Shown here: positions 1-8,533 of the stretch, one piece after another | How positions within the stretch are numbered: the first letter of the stretch is position 1 | How the letters are laid out: every line of letters starts with the position of its first letter | Assembly (NCBI RefSeq): GCF_000973105.1 | Contig: NC_015844.1 | Location: forward strand, 3,468,501-3,532,500 | DNA: 64,000 nt | From: Zobellia galactanivorans | GTDB taxonomy: Bacteria > Bacteroidota > Bacteroidia > Flavobacteriales > Flavobacteriaceae | Direction of reading: 5' to 3' | Translations under genes and position numbers: made by a program | The notes under the pieces: model-generated | Seen by the model: only the letters and a program-made list of their open reading frames with translations | Database searches by the model: none | What the model was told of the DNA's origin: nothing

Positions 1-1045
1 CCAACACCCGTTCTTTGCCCCGTGATTCAAAATCAAGGTCGGGTTCGTTCTTGACGTCCCAAGCAATAATGGCCTTGTGGTCTTTTAGGGATTCTACCAC
101 TTGCTCCACATGGCGGTTGGTCATCGTCCAATCGTTGATGCTGTAATTCCCATAAAAATCAAAGAGGGTAGGCATGATGTCCAATCCGTTTTTTTCGGCC
201 ATATCAAGGGTCAGTTTTACTTTTTGTATTTTTTCTTGATCCACATGTTCTTTCCCGAAAGATTCGTACGGAATGAAAATACGTAGGCTATTGATGCCCA
301 TTTTGGCCATGAGCTTAAAGTCATGTTCAATTATTGAGATGTCGAATTTATCCCCGAACATATCCCAAGGGGTGTTTTGAGGGTAGTAGTTAATTCCCTT
401 AAAATGAAAATTTTTAAGGTTTTGCACCTTCGGGATGGTCTGTTTTTCCGTTTTGGGCAAGGTGTTTTCTACCAAATGGCGCACCCTCCAAAAGCCATCT
501 TCCAAGAGCAGCATTACCTTGTAATCGGACAATAGTTTTCGTTTGGTGACCAAGGTTTCGTTTTGGTAGACTTCTTCATAGGCCGAGACGTTCTTATCGG
601 TGAAGACCACAAGCTTACCATCGGTACTGTAAAATTCCAATTTGGGGTGATGTTCAAGTGTGGTGGTCTGTAGGGTAACCTTATTTTTTAGGTTGAGCTC
701 GGTAATCTTAAAAAGTTCGGTACGCATACTATCGGTATAGTAGTCGGCCACGCCATAGGGAAGGTTGTTGGCATAGGCGGCGTTACGCACCTGCCAGGCA
801 CTTAGGTAATCGCGTTCTATTTCGCCCAAGGTTTGTGTTTCCATGGGACGGCCTTCGTTTTGGGCAATTTCCCATTGCACTTTAGGCAGGTAGGAGGCGG
901 ATATTTCCTCGTGCAGGTGCAACATTGATGTACGATCCGCACCGGTGTTCAAATAGGTCAATGCGCTAGTGACCCCGAATAGGATGAGGGCGTTAAGGGC
1001 CAAAAACGTGACCAGTAGGAAAATACGATATAGGTTTCGGTTCAT
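1..1045 (-). CDS. Membrane-anchored glycoside hydrolase-like TIM-barrel protein, C-terminus outside window
   Basis: The reading frame is open from an ATG at 1045 to the window edge (348 codons), so the C-terminus is missing. Residues about 6-28 form one hydrophobic segment, an inner-membrane anchor or uncleaved signal. Residues about 55-200 look like an NTF2-type domain, and from about 215 on comes a (beta/alpha)8 glycosidase pattern. It includes the GINYYPQNTPWDMFG and SLRIFIPYESFG strands and AWDVKNEPDL, whose Glu (about 334) fits the acid/base of clan GH-A (GH5-like) enzymes. The start lies 2 bp after the stop of the lipoprotein gene, so it is the third gene of an operon with the two genes to its right. 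Inferred role: trimming or transfer of a polysaccharide made by the cluster. The exact GH family cannot be fixed from half a barrel. Confidence 0.75.
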   Translation of the reverse strand, partial: MNRNLYRIFLLVTFLALNALILFGVTSALTYLNTGADRTSMLHLHEEISASYLPKVQWEIAQNEGRPMETQTLGEIERDYLSAWQVRNAAYANNLPYGVADYYTDSMRTELFKITELNLKNKVTLQTTTLEHHPKLEFYSTDGKLVVFTDKNVSAYEEVYQNETLVTKRKLLSDYKVMLLLEDGFWRVRHLVENTLPKTEKQTIPKVQNLKNFHFKGINYYPQNTPWDMFGDKFDISIIEHDFKLMAKMGINSLRIFIPYESFGKEHVDQEKIQKVKLTLDMAEKNGLDIMPTLFDFYGNYSINDWTMTNRHVEQVVESLKDHKAIIAWDVKNEPDLDFESRGKERVL

Positions 1046-1047
1046 TT

Positions 1048-2277
1048 TCATTTTAGTGCTACTGATTTTGTCTTGGTTATACCCGCTGTTTTGATCAATA
1101 ATAGATAGGTGTCGTTCGGGTAGAAATCCCGAGAGAGTTCAAATTGACCTTTGCCTTGCATCGATGAGGTTCTGAGTAGGTCTAAAATGTTGCCTTTATT
1201 GTCTTTGACGGTCAACGAAATGGGCATGCCGTCAGGTACCAATTGGTTCATAAAACTTTTTAGCGGCCCCACGGAGATGCTTCTATGGTCTTCGGAGAAC
1301 CGTAGGTTGTAATCGGTTACCGAAGCCTTGAAGTCAACTTTTATAAGCTTGCTTTTGGCCGCACCCGTTACAAAGGCTTCTATAGACCATGAGGCTTGGT
1401 GTTCTGGGTGTAAAAGCCGTGCTTGGGCCATGCCGTTTAGAGTGGTACCCTGTGCTTTTAGTTTGGCCCCTTTCTCATCGGTAATGATAAAGGATACCAA
1501 GGTGCCATCACTTACTATATTTCCGTAAGTGTCCTTAAGAATGCTGCTTTTAAAGGTGATGACCTGGTTGCCATCGGCATATTCGTGGTTTCGCTCATAG
1601 GAAGTGGTAAAATCTATAGGGTTTGCAGGGTATACGATGGTGGTGAATTCCTTGGAGTCGGTTTCGTTACAAGCTGCGGAAATCAGCATACGTCCCGATT
1701 TTGTCGGAGGCCGTACCTTTGACCATGCCATGAGGTTCTTGGTAAATAATTCGCTTTCGGATTGACGGTCTTGGAATTGGATTTTGCTAAAAACCGATGT
1801 GCTGTCGTTTAGCGGATTGTCATAAATGTCGGTCGGCACCATAACGAACATGGCGTAATCCTCAGGGCCTGCAGTAAGGCTTCTTGGGCCTAAGTACGAT
1901 TCTAGGAACGTGCCTTTCCTAGGGTTGATATGGATGTTGACCGTGCCGTTCATTTTCTCTTCGGAATCGGAGAACAACGACCAATAACAGGGGCCCGATT
2001 TTTCATGGAAGTTCTTGGGAATGGAAAATTGAAGGATGCCATCGCTAAACGAAGGGCTAAGGATGGTGGTACCTATGGCATTTCTGACCGCAAGGACAGC
2101 ATTTGATTTTCCGGAAGTTTTAAAGTCTAGCGAGAAGGCTTCCCCCGCGGTAAAAATTTGTTTTTCGCTGAGCAGCTCAAAGGTGGCATTCGACTTTTCT
2201 GTTTTCTCGGGATGTTTGGAACATCCGAAGAAAAGCGTCGAAATAAGAACACAGATATGTAGAAGATGCCTTGTCAT
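1048..2277 (-). CDS. Lipoprotein with Ig-like (invasin/Big_1-type) domain
   Basis: A 409-residue protein with a lipoprotein signal ending in LFFGC (Cys19), so it should be lipid-anchored and face the periplasm or the outside. The body is all-beta. Residues about 225-325 resemble a bacterial Ig-like domain (DTYGNIVSDGTLVSF, then a GMAQARLLHP strand). No catalytic motif is seen. The ATG overlaps the stop of the upstream membrane-protein gene by 4 bp (ATGA), and the glycosidase-like gene follows 2 bp later, so the three are translationally coupled. Inferred role: adaptor or scaffold for the neighbouring polysaccharide enzymes. The family was not recognised with certainty. Confidence 0.7.
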   Translation of the reverse strand: MTRHLLHICVLISTLFFGCSKHPEKTEKSNATFELLSEKQIFTAGEAFSLDFKTSGKSNAVLAVRNAIGTTILSPSFSDGILQFSIPKNFHEKSGPCYWSLFSDSEEKMNGTVNIHINPRKGTFLESYLGPRSLTAGPEDYAMFVMVPTDIYDNPLNDSTSVFSKIQFQDRQSESELFTKNLMAWSKVRPPTKSGRMLISAACNETDSKEFTTIVYPANPIDFTTSYERNHEYADGNQVITFKSSILKDTYGNIVSDGTLVSFIITDEKGAKLKAQGTTLNGMAQARLLHPEHQASWSIEAFVTGAAKSKLIKVDFKASVTDYNLRFSEDHRSISVGPLKSFMNQLVPDGMPISLTVKDNKGNILDLLRTSSMQGKGQFELSRDFYPNDTYLLLIKTAGITKTKSVALK

Positions 2278-5200
2278 TTCGGATTGCCTATATAACTGTT
2301 CAACTCAAATTTTAAGAATTCAAAACCGTCTCCCGAATAGGGTTGTAGTTGGTCTTGACTATGGGATATGTTTCTGTCGGGAAACACCTTTTTTCCGATT
2401 TCGGAATTGGGACTGCCGTTTACGAAGCAGTTTGTAAGACTGCTGTTTATGATTTTAATATCCGATAAAGACGCTACTTTGTATTCAAAGAAACGTTTCC
2501 TTTGAATGCGCACCCCATCGGTCAAGAATTTGTGTTCGACCCAAATGAGTTCTTGGTTTTTATCGTAATACGAAATTAAAAGCTGGGGAATGGTCACCTC
2601 TTGAATGCCCGAGTTAAAAAGGGTACCGCTTATTTTATCATCTTCAAAAACCAGCTCTTGCAGGCTTACTTGTTTATAGAGATCGGTGTTGGCCACATTT
2701 CCCGCACATTGCAGGTTGAACTTTGTGGGTTGTTCATCGAAGGTCATTGGGGTAAACTGGTCTGGGTCAAAGGTAGGGGGCAAGGTGTCTTTGGTAGATG
2801 ACCAGGCAATACCTTCAAAGTCTATTCTAAAGGTAGTGGTCTCCTTGGGCATCAATTTATGCTTGGCTACGTCTTTCGCGTTGTAAGTGGCCAGTTCTTT
2901 GTTCTGGTCATTGTACAGCGTACCCTTTATAACCACATCCGCAGGAACATGGTCTACGTTCTGAAGCTCGCCGATAATGCTGTAGCTCCCTTGGTATTGT
3001 ACAAGCCGGGCCTTTAGCACTTCAAGAACGGGTTGTTTTAGAACGTCTTCATGATGGGTCTGCTGGGTAGTGATCTTTCGTCGACCGTGGTTGAAAAAAG
3101 TGGTGTTGTTCGAAGTGAACAATTGGTCGGGCGGTAGGTCGTTGTCTAGGGATGAAGGCTCGATATACCATTTTCCCTTCTTTTTGATAAGGCTGTGGTA
3201 GTAGTCTTTGTGAATGCTCTCAAGGGGAGTGATCCATCTTGTGGCCGCCTTTACCCGGGCACTGGTATCATTTTGCCGTAAAAATTCGATGCCTAAGGAA
3301 TCGAGTTTGGCGTAGGAACTGAGAATGCCATCGGTGACGGAAACCTCAAGCATATACTGGGCAATGGTTTTATCGCTATCGGGATTCAAAAATGAATAGG
3401 CCTTGTTGAATTCCTTGAAGTCAAGAGCGTCATAGTAGGCTTCGACCACGTTTGAGGGGGCTACCTGATCTACGTTTTTGATGTAGAAAAGATAAGTGCC
3501 ATAGCCCAATACGATCAGTAGTATGAAGGCCCAGATATGATTGATGACAATCAATCGTTTTGGGAAGTTGTTGTGGTCGATGGCGTATTTTACGAACTCG
3601 CCCTGGGGTAGGGGCTTTAGTTTTAATGCCCTGACCCATATCCATTGAATGTTGATGACAAAGGCCAGTAAGACCGTAAGAATGGGAATGATGCCCCACA
3701 TGAGCTTTAGGGCCACATGTACGTCTTCTTTGGGCATAATGGTAGGGAATGGCGGTACGTTCAGTTTTTCCCAAACCATAATACCGTTTTCCAATTGTTG
3801 TAGGCGTTGCCATCCGCAGAAGTAGAGAATGGGGTCGTAGAATTTGTCGTTTGAGAAGATGTATTTCAGATTGTATTTTTCCGGTACGGTCAAGAATTGT
3901 TGTAAAGAGCCGATGCCCTCAACGCCTCTAAATTTTGAATTTTCAAGGCGTTCAATGGCCCTGGTCGTCAGTTCGGGCAGCCGCCGTGCGGAGTGGTAAT
4001 TGCCGTCTACCGTCATGGCCTGGGTCTGGGCCGAAAGCCAGGCCATTTGATCGCCGAAGCCCAAAGGTAGGTAGCGCCAGTGGTCGTGCGAATCTTGGCT
4101 TAAAAAATTGACAATGGGCTGCATCTTTATTTTCTGCGGCTGTGATGGCCTAAAATAGCCTAGGCTCATGGTAAAGATGACCATGAAAAGCATACCGCCC
4201 ACAATAAGGCCTCCCAAAATACGATGGTAGACACGGCCCCAATTTTCCTGAATACGGTCTTTTAGGTCGCCTTCTACCATCCGGTAGGCGAACTCGCCAA
4301 AAAGCGGTAGCGCCATAATGGTGGCCCAGAGCGTAAAGCGGTCTAGGGTCAATATATTAAAAGCCGTTTCGCCGAGCAGTTTCAGGGGTAGGGGGGTGGT
4401 TCCTCCGGTTCCCAAAAGGGTCAACATTGAAAACGATAATCCGAAAAAGATATAGCGTCGGCTATAATAACGGTAAAAAAGAAAGGGCAGGATAAATGTG
4501 AGAATCCCCCATGGAATAACGAAGAATACGAGTCCCGATGAGGTTACCTCAAGAAAATTGTCCCTTGAACCATGTGGAATGGGTACTTGGGTAATGGGGT
4601 TTTTCTTTGAATTGATCCAGTAGGGCAAAATACAGGTAACGATAAGGAACAAAGAGGAAAAACCGAAAATGACAATGCGCCAGAACAGCTTTTTAAATTG
4701 TTTAAAAAAGACCCCGAAACGTACTTCCCTAAAGCTGTTGACCTGGTCTCTGGCCGAGTCCATTACCGCCATTCCCAGTAAGGGAAAGATAAAGAAAATC
4801 ATACCAAAAATGGGCGTCACATGATGAGAGGTTACCGTTACGGCAATCAAAGAAAGGCTGGTGGCCAGGTACCTCGATTTTCCGGTTTTTACCCAGAGGT
4901 ATATTTCAGGCAAGGAATGTAAAAGGATAGATAGGCCTATGATACTGGGCAATTGCCCGAAAATATGTAGGGTTTCAACAAAAGTCGATGAAAAGACCGC
5001 CAACAAGGCGGTATACCCGGCTATTTTCCGGTCTCCGGTCATCAATAGACCAAAACGATAGGCCCCCGTTATAAACAGGACAATGCCGATAAGGGCTACG
5101 CTGAACATTCCAAATTTGAGTCCGCCTATATGGGAAAGAATACCAATGGATTGATGTACCAATGGGGGGTAGGCCTGCACGGTAAAACCAGTGTACCATC

Positions 5201-5360
5201 GATAGTCCCACGGCTCAAACCAACTATTGGCATAATGGTCCGCAAAAAACAGATGGATCAGGGCATCATAAGTTGTCTCAAGAGTGAAGAAAATGCTAGA
5301 CCCGTGAAAGGCAATACCTATGACCAGTGCTAAGATCAATAATACATTGGTACGTTGCAT
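2274..5360 (-). CDS. Polytopic membrane protein, GT-C/PTPS-related type, with periplasmic NTF2-like and beta domains
   Basis: A 1028-residue protein. About a dozen membrane segments fill residues 1-590. The first periplasmic loop carries an acidic residue and a histidine (TTYDALIHLFFADHY), as in GT-C glycosyltransferases and in the family annotated as '6-pyruvoyl-tetrahydropterin synthase related' membrane proteins. A further TM segment near 610-630 is followed by an NTF2-like domain (about 645-745, VEAYYDALDFKEFNKAYSFL) and an FxLYD-like beta domain (about 775-865). The likely role is lipid-linked sugar transfer or polysaccharide assembly at the periplasmic face; this is inferred. It is the first gene of a three-gene minus-strand operon, divergent from a flippase and glycosyltransferases, which supports a surface-polysaccharide role. 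Confidence 0.65.
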   Translation of the reverse strand: MQRTNVLLILALVIGIAFHGSSIFFTLETTYDALIHLFFADHYANSWFEPWDYRWYTGFTVQAYPPLVHQSIGILSHIGGLKFGMFSVALIGIVLFITGAYRFGLLMTGDRKIAGYTALLAVFSSTFVETLHIFGQLPSIIGLSILLHSLPEIYLWVKTGKSRYLATSLSLIAVTVTSHHVTPIFGMIFFIFPLLGMAVMDSARDQVNSFREVRFGVFFKQFKKLFWRIVIFGFSSLFLIVTCILPYWINSKKNPITQVPIPHGSRDNFLEVTSSGLVFFVIPWGILTFILPFLFYRYYSRRYIFFGLSFSMLTLLGTGGTTPLPLKLLGETAFNILTLDRFTLWATIMALPLFGEFAYRMVEGDLKDRIQENWGRVYHRILGGLIVGGMLFMVIFTMSLGYFRPSQPQKIKMQPIVNFLSQDSHDHWRYLPLGFGDQMAWLSAQTQAMTVDGNYHSARRLPELTTRAIERLENSKFRGVEGIGSLQQFLTVPEKYNLKYIFSNDKFYDPILYFCGWQRLQQLENGIMVWEKLNVPPFPTIMPKEDVHVALKLMWGIIPILTVLLAFVINIQWIWVRALKLKPLPQGEFVKYAIDHNNFPKRLIVINHIWAFILLIVLGYGTYLFYIKNVDQVAPSNVVEAYYDALDFKEFNKAYSFLNPDSDKTIAQYMLEVSVTDGILSSYAKLDSLGIEFLRQNDTSARVKAATRWITPLESIHKDYYHSLIKKKGKWYIEPSSLDNDLPPDQLFTSNNTTFFNHGRRKITTQQTHHEDVLKQPVLEVLKARLVQYQGSYSIIGELQNVDHVPADVVIKGTLYNDQNKELATYNAKDVAKHKLMPKETTTFRIDFEGIAWSSTKDTLPPTFDPDQFTPMTFDEQPTKFNLQCAGNVANTDLYKQVSLQELVFEDDKISGTLFNSGIQEVTIPQLLISYYDKNQELIWVEHKFLTDGVRIQRKRFFEYKVASLSDIKIINSSLTNCFVNGSPNSEIGKKVFPDRNISHSQDQLQPYSGDGFEFLKFELNSYIGNPK

Positions 5361-5920
5361 TGAGGTTATTTGTCAGAAAATATAACAAAGTAAAGATATT
5401 AATATTGTATTTCATCGATGGTATTGCTGGTCTAAGGCAATACGCCATTCGTCTACAGTTAAGTGTAAATCAGCAATTTCTAGTCTGAAAAGATGCCGAT
5501 GGGAGGATAAATTTGTCAATGTGTACGAGTAAACGGCCTATCGGAATCCAACCATATTAAAGCAGGTGAATTTCGGGTGATGGTCTTGAAAAGCTTCTTC
5601 TGTAAAATTGGTGGAAGATGCTGTGTATACGCCCTAAGACAAGATAAAAGCATCGTGGATAGGGTAAATTAAGAATCGTTTTATTGATTTTGTCTATGAA
5701 ATGCAAAATAATTCTATGAAACGCTACATTTTATCGATTATAAGTTAAATCTTACAATATTTCTATAAAACGGCGTTTACGTACTATGCTAAGATTACCC
5801 TAAATGGGGTTAGCTAATTATTTGAAAAACAGAATGTTCATCTGACGTAAAAGAAATCGGTCATATGGAAAAGTAGAAATACAAGGGGTAAGACCTTGTA
5901 TAAAATCTAATAATAGAACC
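5361..5920. other. Divergent intergenic region between two polysaccharide operons
   Basis: 560 bp of AT-rich sequence between the minus-strand operon starting at 5360 and the plus-strand operon starting at 5921, so it must hold both promoters. I see no full TTTG-N19-TAnnTTTG match. A short open stretch on the minus strand (5538-5633, about 31 codons ending in NMVGFR) resembles a protein C-terminus and may be a gene relic, but the evidence is weak. Confidence 0.4.
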
Positions 5921-7189
5921 ATGACCGCCATCAAACTAATGTTGAAGAAAGTATCCCAAGAACAGTTGTTCATGGGGAGCGTTCTTTTGGTAAACGGCGG
6001 CAACTACCTATACAATTTGCTATTGGGGCGCCTATTGGGCCCTGCCGCTTTTTCGGAAGCTGCACTTTTGGTAACCTTATTATTGGTCTTGTCCTTTATG
6101 GGAATGACTTTTCAGTTGGCTACCGCAAAATTTGCGGTTATTTTTTCGGGCCGTGAATGGGATGTATTTAAAAACATCAGTTACCGTCAGGCCAGTATCG
6201 TAGGTCTGGTCATTGGGGTCCTCATTCTTGTTTTTTCAAAACAACTGCAATCGCTTTTTAATACCGATAGCCATTGGATGTTTGTCATCTTCGGCCTAGG
6301 TATACCTATTTATTTTTTTATGAGTGTCAATAGGGGGGCTTATCAAGGTAGACAAGAGTTTGCCAAATTGTCCATTACCTATCAGACCGAAATGTGGAGC
6401 CGATTGCTACTAACCATGATTTTGCTCTTTTTATTGGATATTGAGCCTGGAACATTGGTAGCCTTGGGTATCTTTTTGTCTTTTTTGTTCGGACTTTTTC
6501 CTTCCGACAGTACATCCATATCCTTTAAGGAATCTAGAAAGTTGAGTCCCGATAATGCAAAGCGGGTCTCACAGTTTATCTGGTTGACCGCTTGTTACGA
6601 GTTTACCCAGATTATCATAAACAATAGTGACGTATTGCTGGTAAAGCATTACTTCGAACCTATGGAGGCGGGGCTATATGCTTCATTGGCCCTAATAGGT
6701 AGGGTAGTGTATTTTGTGGCTTGGATGTTCGTGATGTTATTGTTGCCCGTAGTCGTGCAGAAACAGAAAGATGGAGAACCTACAGCGCCCATATTATTTA
6801 AATATGTATCGTATATAGGACTATTGTCGGCCGGTATCGTGGTGGTCTGTTACTTTTTTCCGGAATTGATCATTACCCTAATGTTCGGGGATTCCTATAT
6901 CGCTATGTCTAGTTTGTTATGGCAGTACGCCCTGGCCACATCGCTGTTTGCCATATCGAATATTTTCGCCTATTACTTTTTGTCCCTAGACCACTATGTA
7001 CCCGTAATCCTTTCTGGGGTATTGGGGCTTTCGCAGATTTTATTGGTAGTGCTCTATCATGAGAGCCTTGATCGTGTGGTACATATGCAGCTTATTGCCA
7101 TGTCGGTACTATTGTTGGTGCAGTTGCTGTATTTCGCCCATAAGGAATTGGGCCGGAACGGCACGCCCGAAAAAGCTAGGGAAGAATAA
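5921..7189 (+). CDS. Polysaccharide flippase, Wzx/MATE-like (MVF superfamily)
   Basis: A 422-residue protein with about 12 hydrophobic segments and few charged loops. The N-terminus (LLVNGGNYLYNLLLGRLLGP, then AALLVTLLLVLSFMGMTFQLATAKF) is typical of lipid-linked oligosaccharide flippases. Such proteins move undecaprenyl-linked repeat units across the inner membrane. It leads a plus-strand unit with a GT4 glycosyltransferase (68 bp later) and a receiver-GT2 fusion, divergent from the membrane-protein/lipoprotein/glycosidase operon. No Wzy polymerase or chain-length regulator is visible here, although the GT-C-like protein at 2274-5360 could take part in polymerisation. Confidence 0.8.
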   Translation: MTAIKLMLKKVSQEQLFMGSVLLVNGGNYLYNLLLGRLLGPAAFSEAALLVTLLLVLSFMGMTFQLATAKFAVIFSGREWDVFKNISYRQASIVGLVIGVLILVFSKQLQSLFNTDSHWMFVIFGLGIPIYFFMSVNRGAYQGRQEFAKLSITYQTEMWSRLLLTMILLFLLDIEPGTLVALGIFLSFLFGLFPSDSTSISFKESRKLSPDNAKRVSQFIWLTACYEFTQIIINNSDVLLVKHYFEPMEAGLYASLALIGRVVYFVAWMFVMLLLPVVVQKQKDGEPTAPILFKYVSYIGLLSAGIVVVCYFFPELIITLMFGDSYIAMSSLLWQYALATSLFAISNIFAYYFLSLDHYVPVILSGVLGLSQILLVVLYHESLDRVVHMQLIAMSVLLLVQLLYFAHKELGRNGTPEKAREE

Positions 7190-7256
7190 ATTAAGAAACA
7201 AAAATGAGGGGATAAGCTCCCTTTATGAAATCGCCTTGAATTTTAAGTCATATACT

Positions 7257-8495
7257 ATGAAATTAGCCATTGTAACCGCATATCCGCCCAGTAAAGTAAC
7301 ATTGACCGAATACGGATATTATCTTGTAAAACACTTTAGGTTGCAAGAAGAGGTCACCGAAATTATTTTAATGACCGATAGAACGGATGACCCAAAAGAC
7401 CTTTCCTTTGAGGGCGAGGGTTGTAAGATTACCGTTGAAGAGTGTTGGGATTTTAATAGCTATACCAATTTATGGCGGGTCAACAAGGCGATTAAAACCC
7501 ATAGTCCCGATGCCGTACTTTTTAACCTGCAATTTTTGAAGTTCGGGGACAAAAAGATACCGGCAGCCTTAGGGTTGATGTTGCCTTATATGAGCAAGTT
7601 AAAGGGTATACCCACTATTTCCTTACTGCATAATATTTTGGAACAAGTAGATTTGGACAGTGCGGGCTTTACCAAAAGCAAGTTGCTTCAGAAGATATAC
7701 GGTTTTATCGGTACTACTTTGACGAAGTTCGTTCTGGCTTCCGATATATTGGCGGTGACTATCAGCAAATATGTAACTATTCTAGAGGAAAAATACAAGG
7801 CCAAGAACATTGCCTTGATCCCCCATGGATCTTTCGAAACCCCACCGGAACCTGATTTTAGCTTGCCCCCCGGGCCCAAGCAGGTAATGGCTTTTGGCAA
7901 GTTCGGTACCTATAAAAAGGTCGAGGTGCTGATTGAGGCCATAGAGGTCATTCGAAATAGAAGTAATGAAGACATTGAAATCGTAATCGCCGGAACGGAT
8001 AGTCCGAATACGCCGGGATATCTCAAAAAAATGGAGGAAGTCTACAGTCATGTTCCCCAAATACGTTTTACGGGCTACGTTGCCGAAGAAGATGTGCCGG
8101 TTATTTTTGGCGAAAGCGCCGTTGTGGTCTTTCCTTATACCTCTACCACTGGTAGTTCGGGCGTATTGCACCAAGCCGGAAGTTATGGTAAAGCCGTGGC
8201 CTTACCTGATTTGGGCGACTTGAGCGTACTGGTCCAGGAAGAAGGGTATAGAGGGGAATTCTTTTTACCCGAAAACAAAATATCCCTAGCGGATGCAATA
8301 GAAAAAATACTCACCGATGAGGCCTATAGAACCGAACTGGCCCGGGCGAATTACGAAGCGGCATGCTCACTACCAATGAGTGCTATCGCCAAAATGTATT
8401 TAGATTATTTCAAGGCCATTCAAGTGCAAAAAACGAAAGGGCAGATAATAGACGTAAACGCCATCGGACTAACTCACGAAAAAACAAAAGCATAA
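7257..8495 (+). CDS. Glycosyltransferase family 4-like protein
   Basis: A 412-residue cytoplasmic GT-B protein. The start is the ATG at 7257 (MKLAIVTAYPPS), because a leading G-I-V/T-Y-P-P strand is the usual N-terminus of GT4 enzymes; the longer upstream frame overlaps the flippase gene and lacks family features. The C-terminal half has the nucleotide-sugar domain: VMAFGKFGTYKKVEVLIEAI, IVIAGTDSP, IRFTGYVAEEDVP, VVFPYTSTTGSSGVLHQAGS. The usual E-x7-E motif is weak, with TGSSG and HQAGSYGKA in its place. It probably adds a sugar to a lipid-linked repeat unit for the adjacent flippase. Donor and acceptor cannot be told from sequence. Confidence 0.82.
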   Translation: MKLAIVTAYPPSKVTLTEYGYYLVKHFRLQEEVTEIILMTDRTDDPKDLSFEGEGCKITVEECWDFNSYTNLWRVNKAIKTHSPDAVLFNLQFLKFGDKKIPAALGLMLPYMSKLKGIPTISLLHNILEQVDLDSAGFTKSKLLQKIYGFIGTTLTKFVLASDILAVTISKYVTILEEKYKAKNIALIPHGSFETPPEPDFSLPPGPKQVMAFGKFGTYKKVEVLIEAIEVIRNRSNEDIEIVIAGTDSPNTPGYLKKMEEVYSHVPQIRFTGYVAEEDVPVIFGESAVVVFPYTSTTGSSGVLHQAGSYGKAVALPDLGDLSVLVQEEGYRGEFFLPENKISLADAIEKILTDEAYRTELARANYEAACSLPMSAIAKMYLDYFKAIQVQKTKGQIIDVNAIGLTHEKTKA

Positions 8496-8533
8496 ACAAA
8501 AACAGGTCCCACACCTTTATAAAGTATACCATC

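Noticed and set aside
3430-3813. A 127-codon minus-strand frame inside the GT-C-like gene
   Set aside because: Out-of-frame shadow of the 1028-residue protein, with a basic, unpatterned sequence.
5538-5633. A 31-codon minus-strand stretch that resembles a protein C-terminus
   Set aside because: Too short and without a recognisable family; noted only as a possible relic in the divergent gap.
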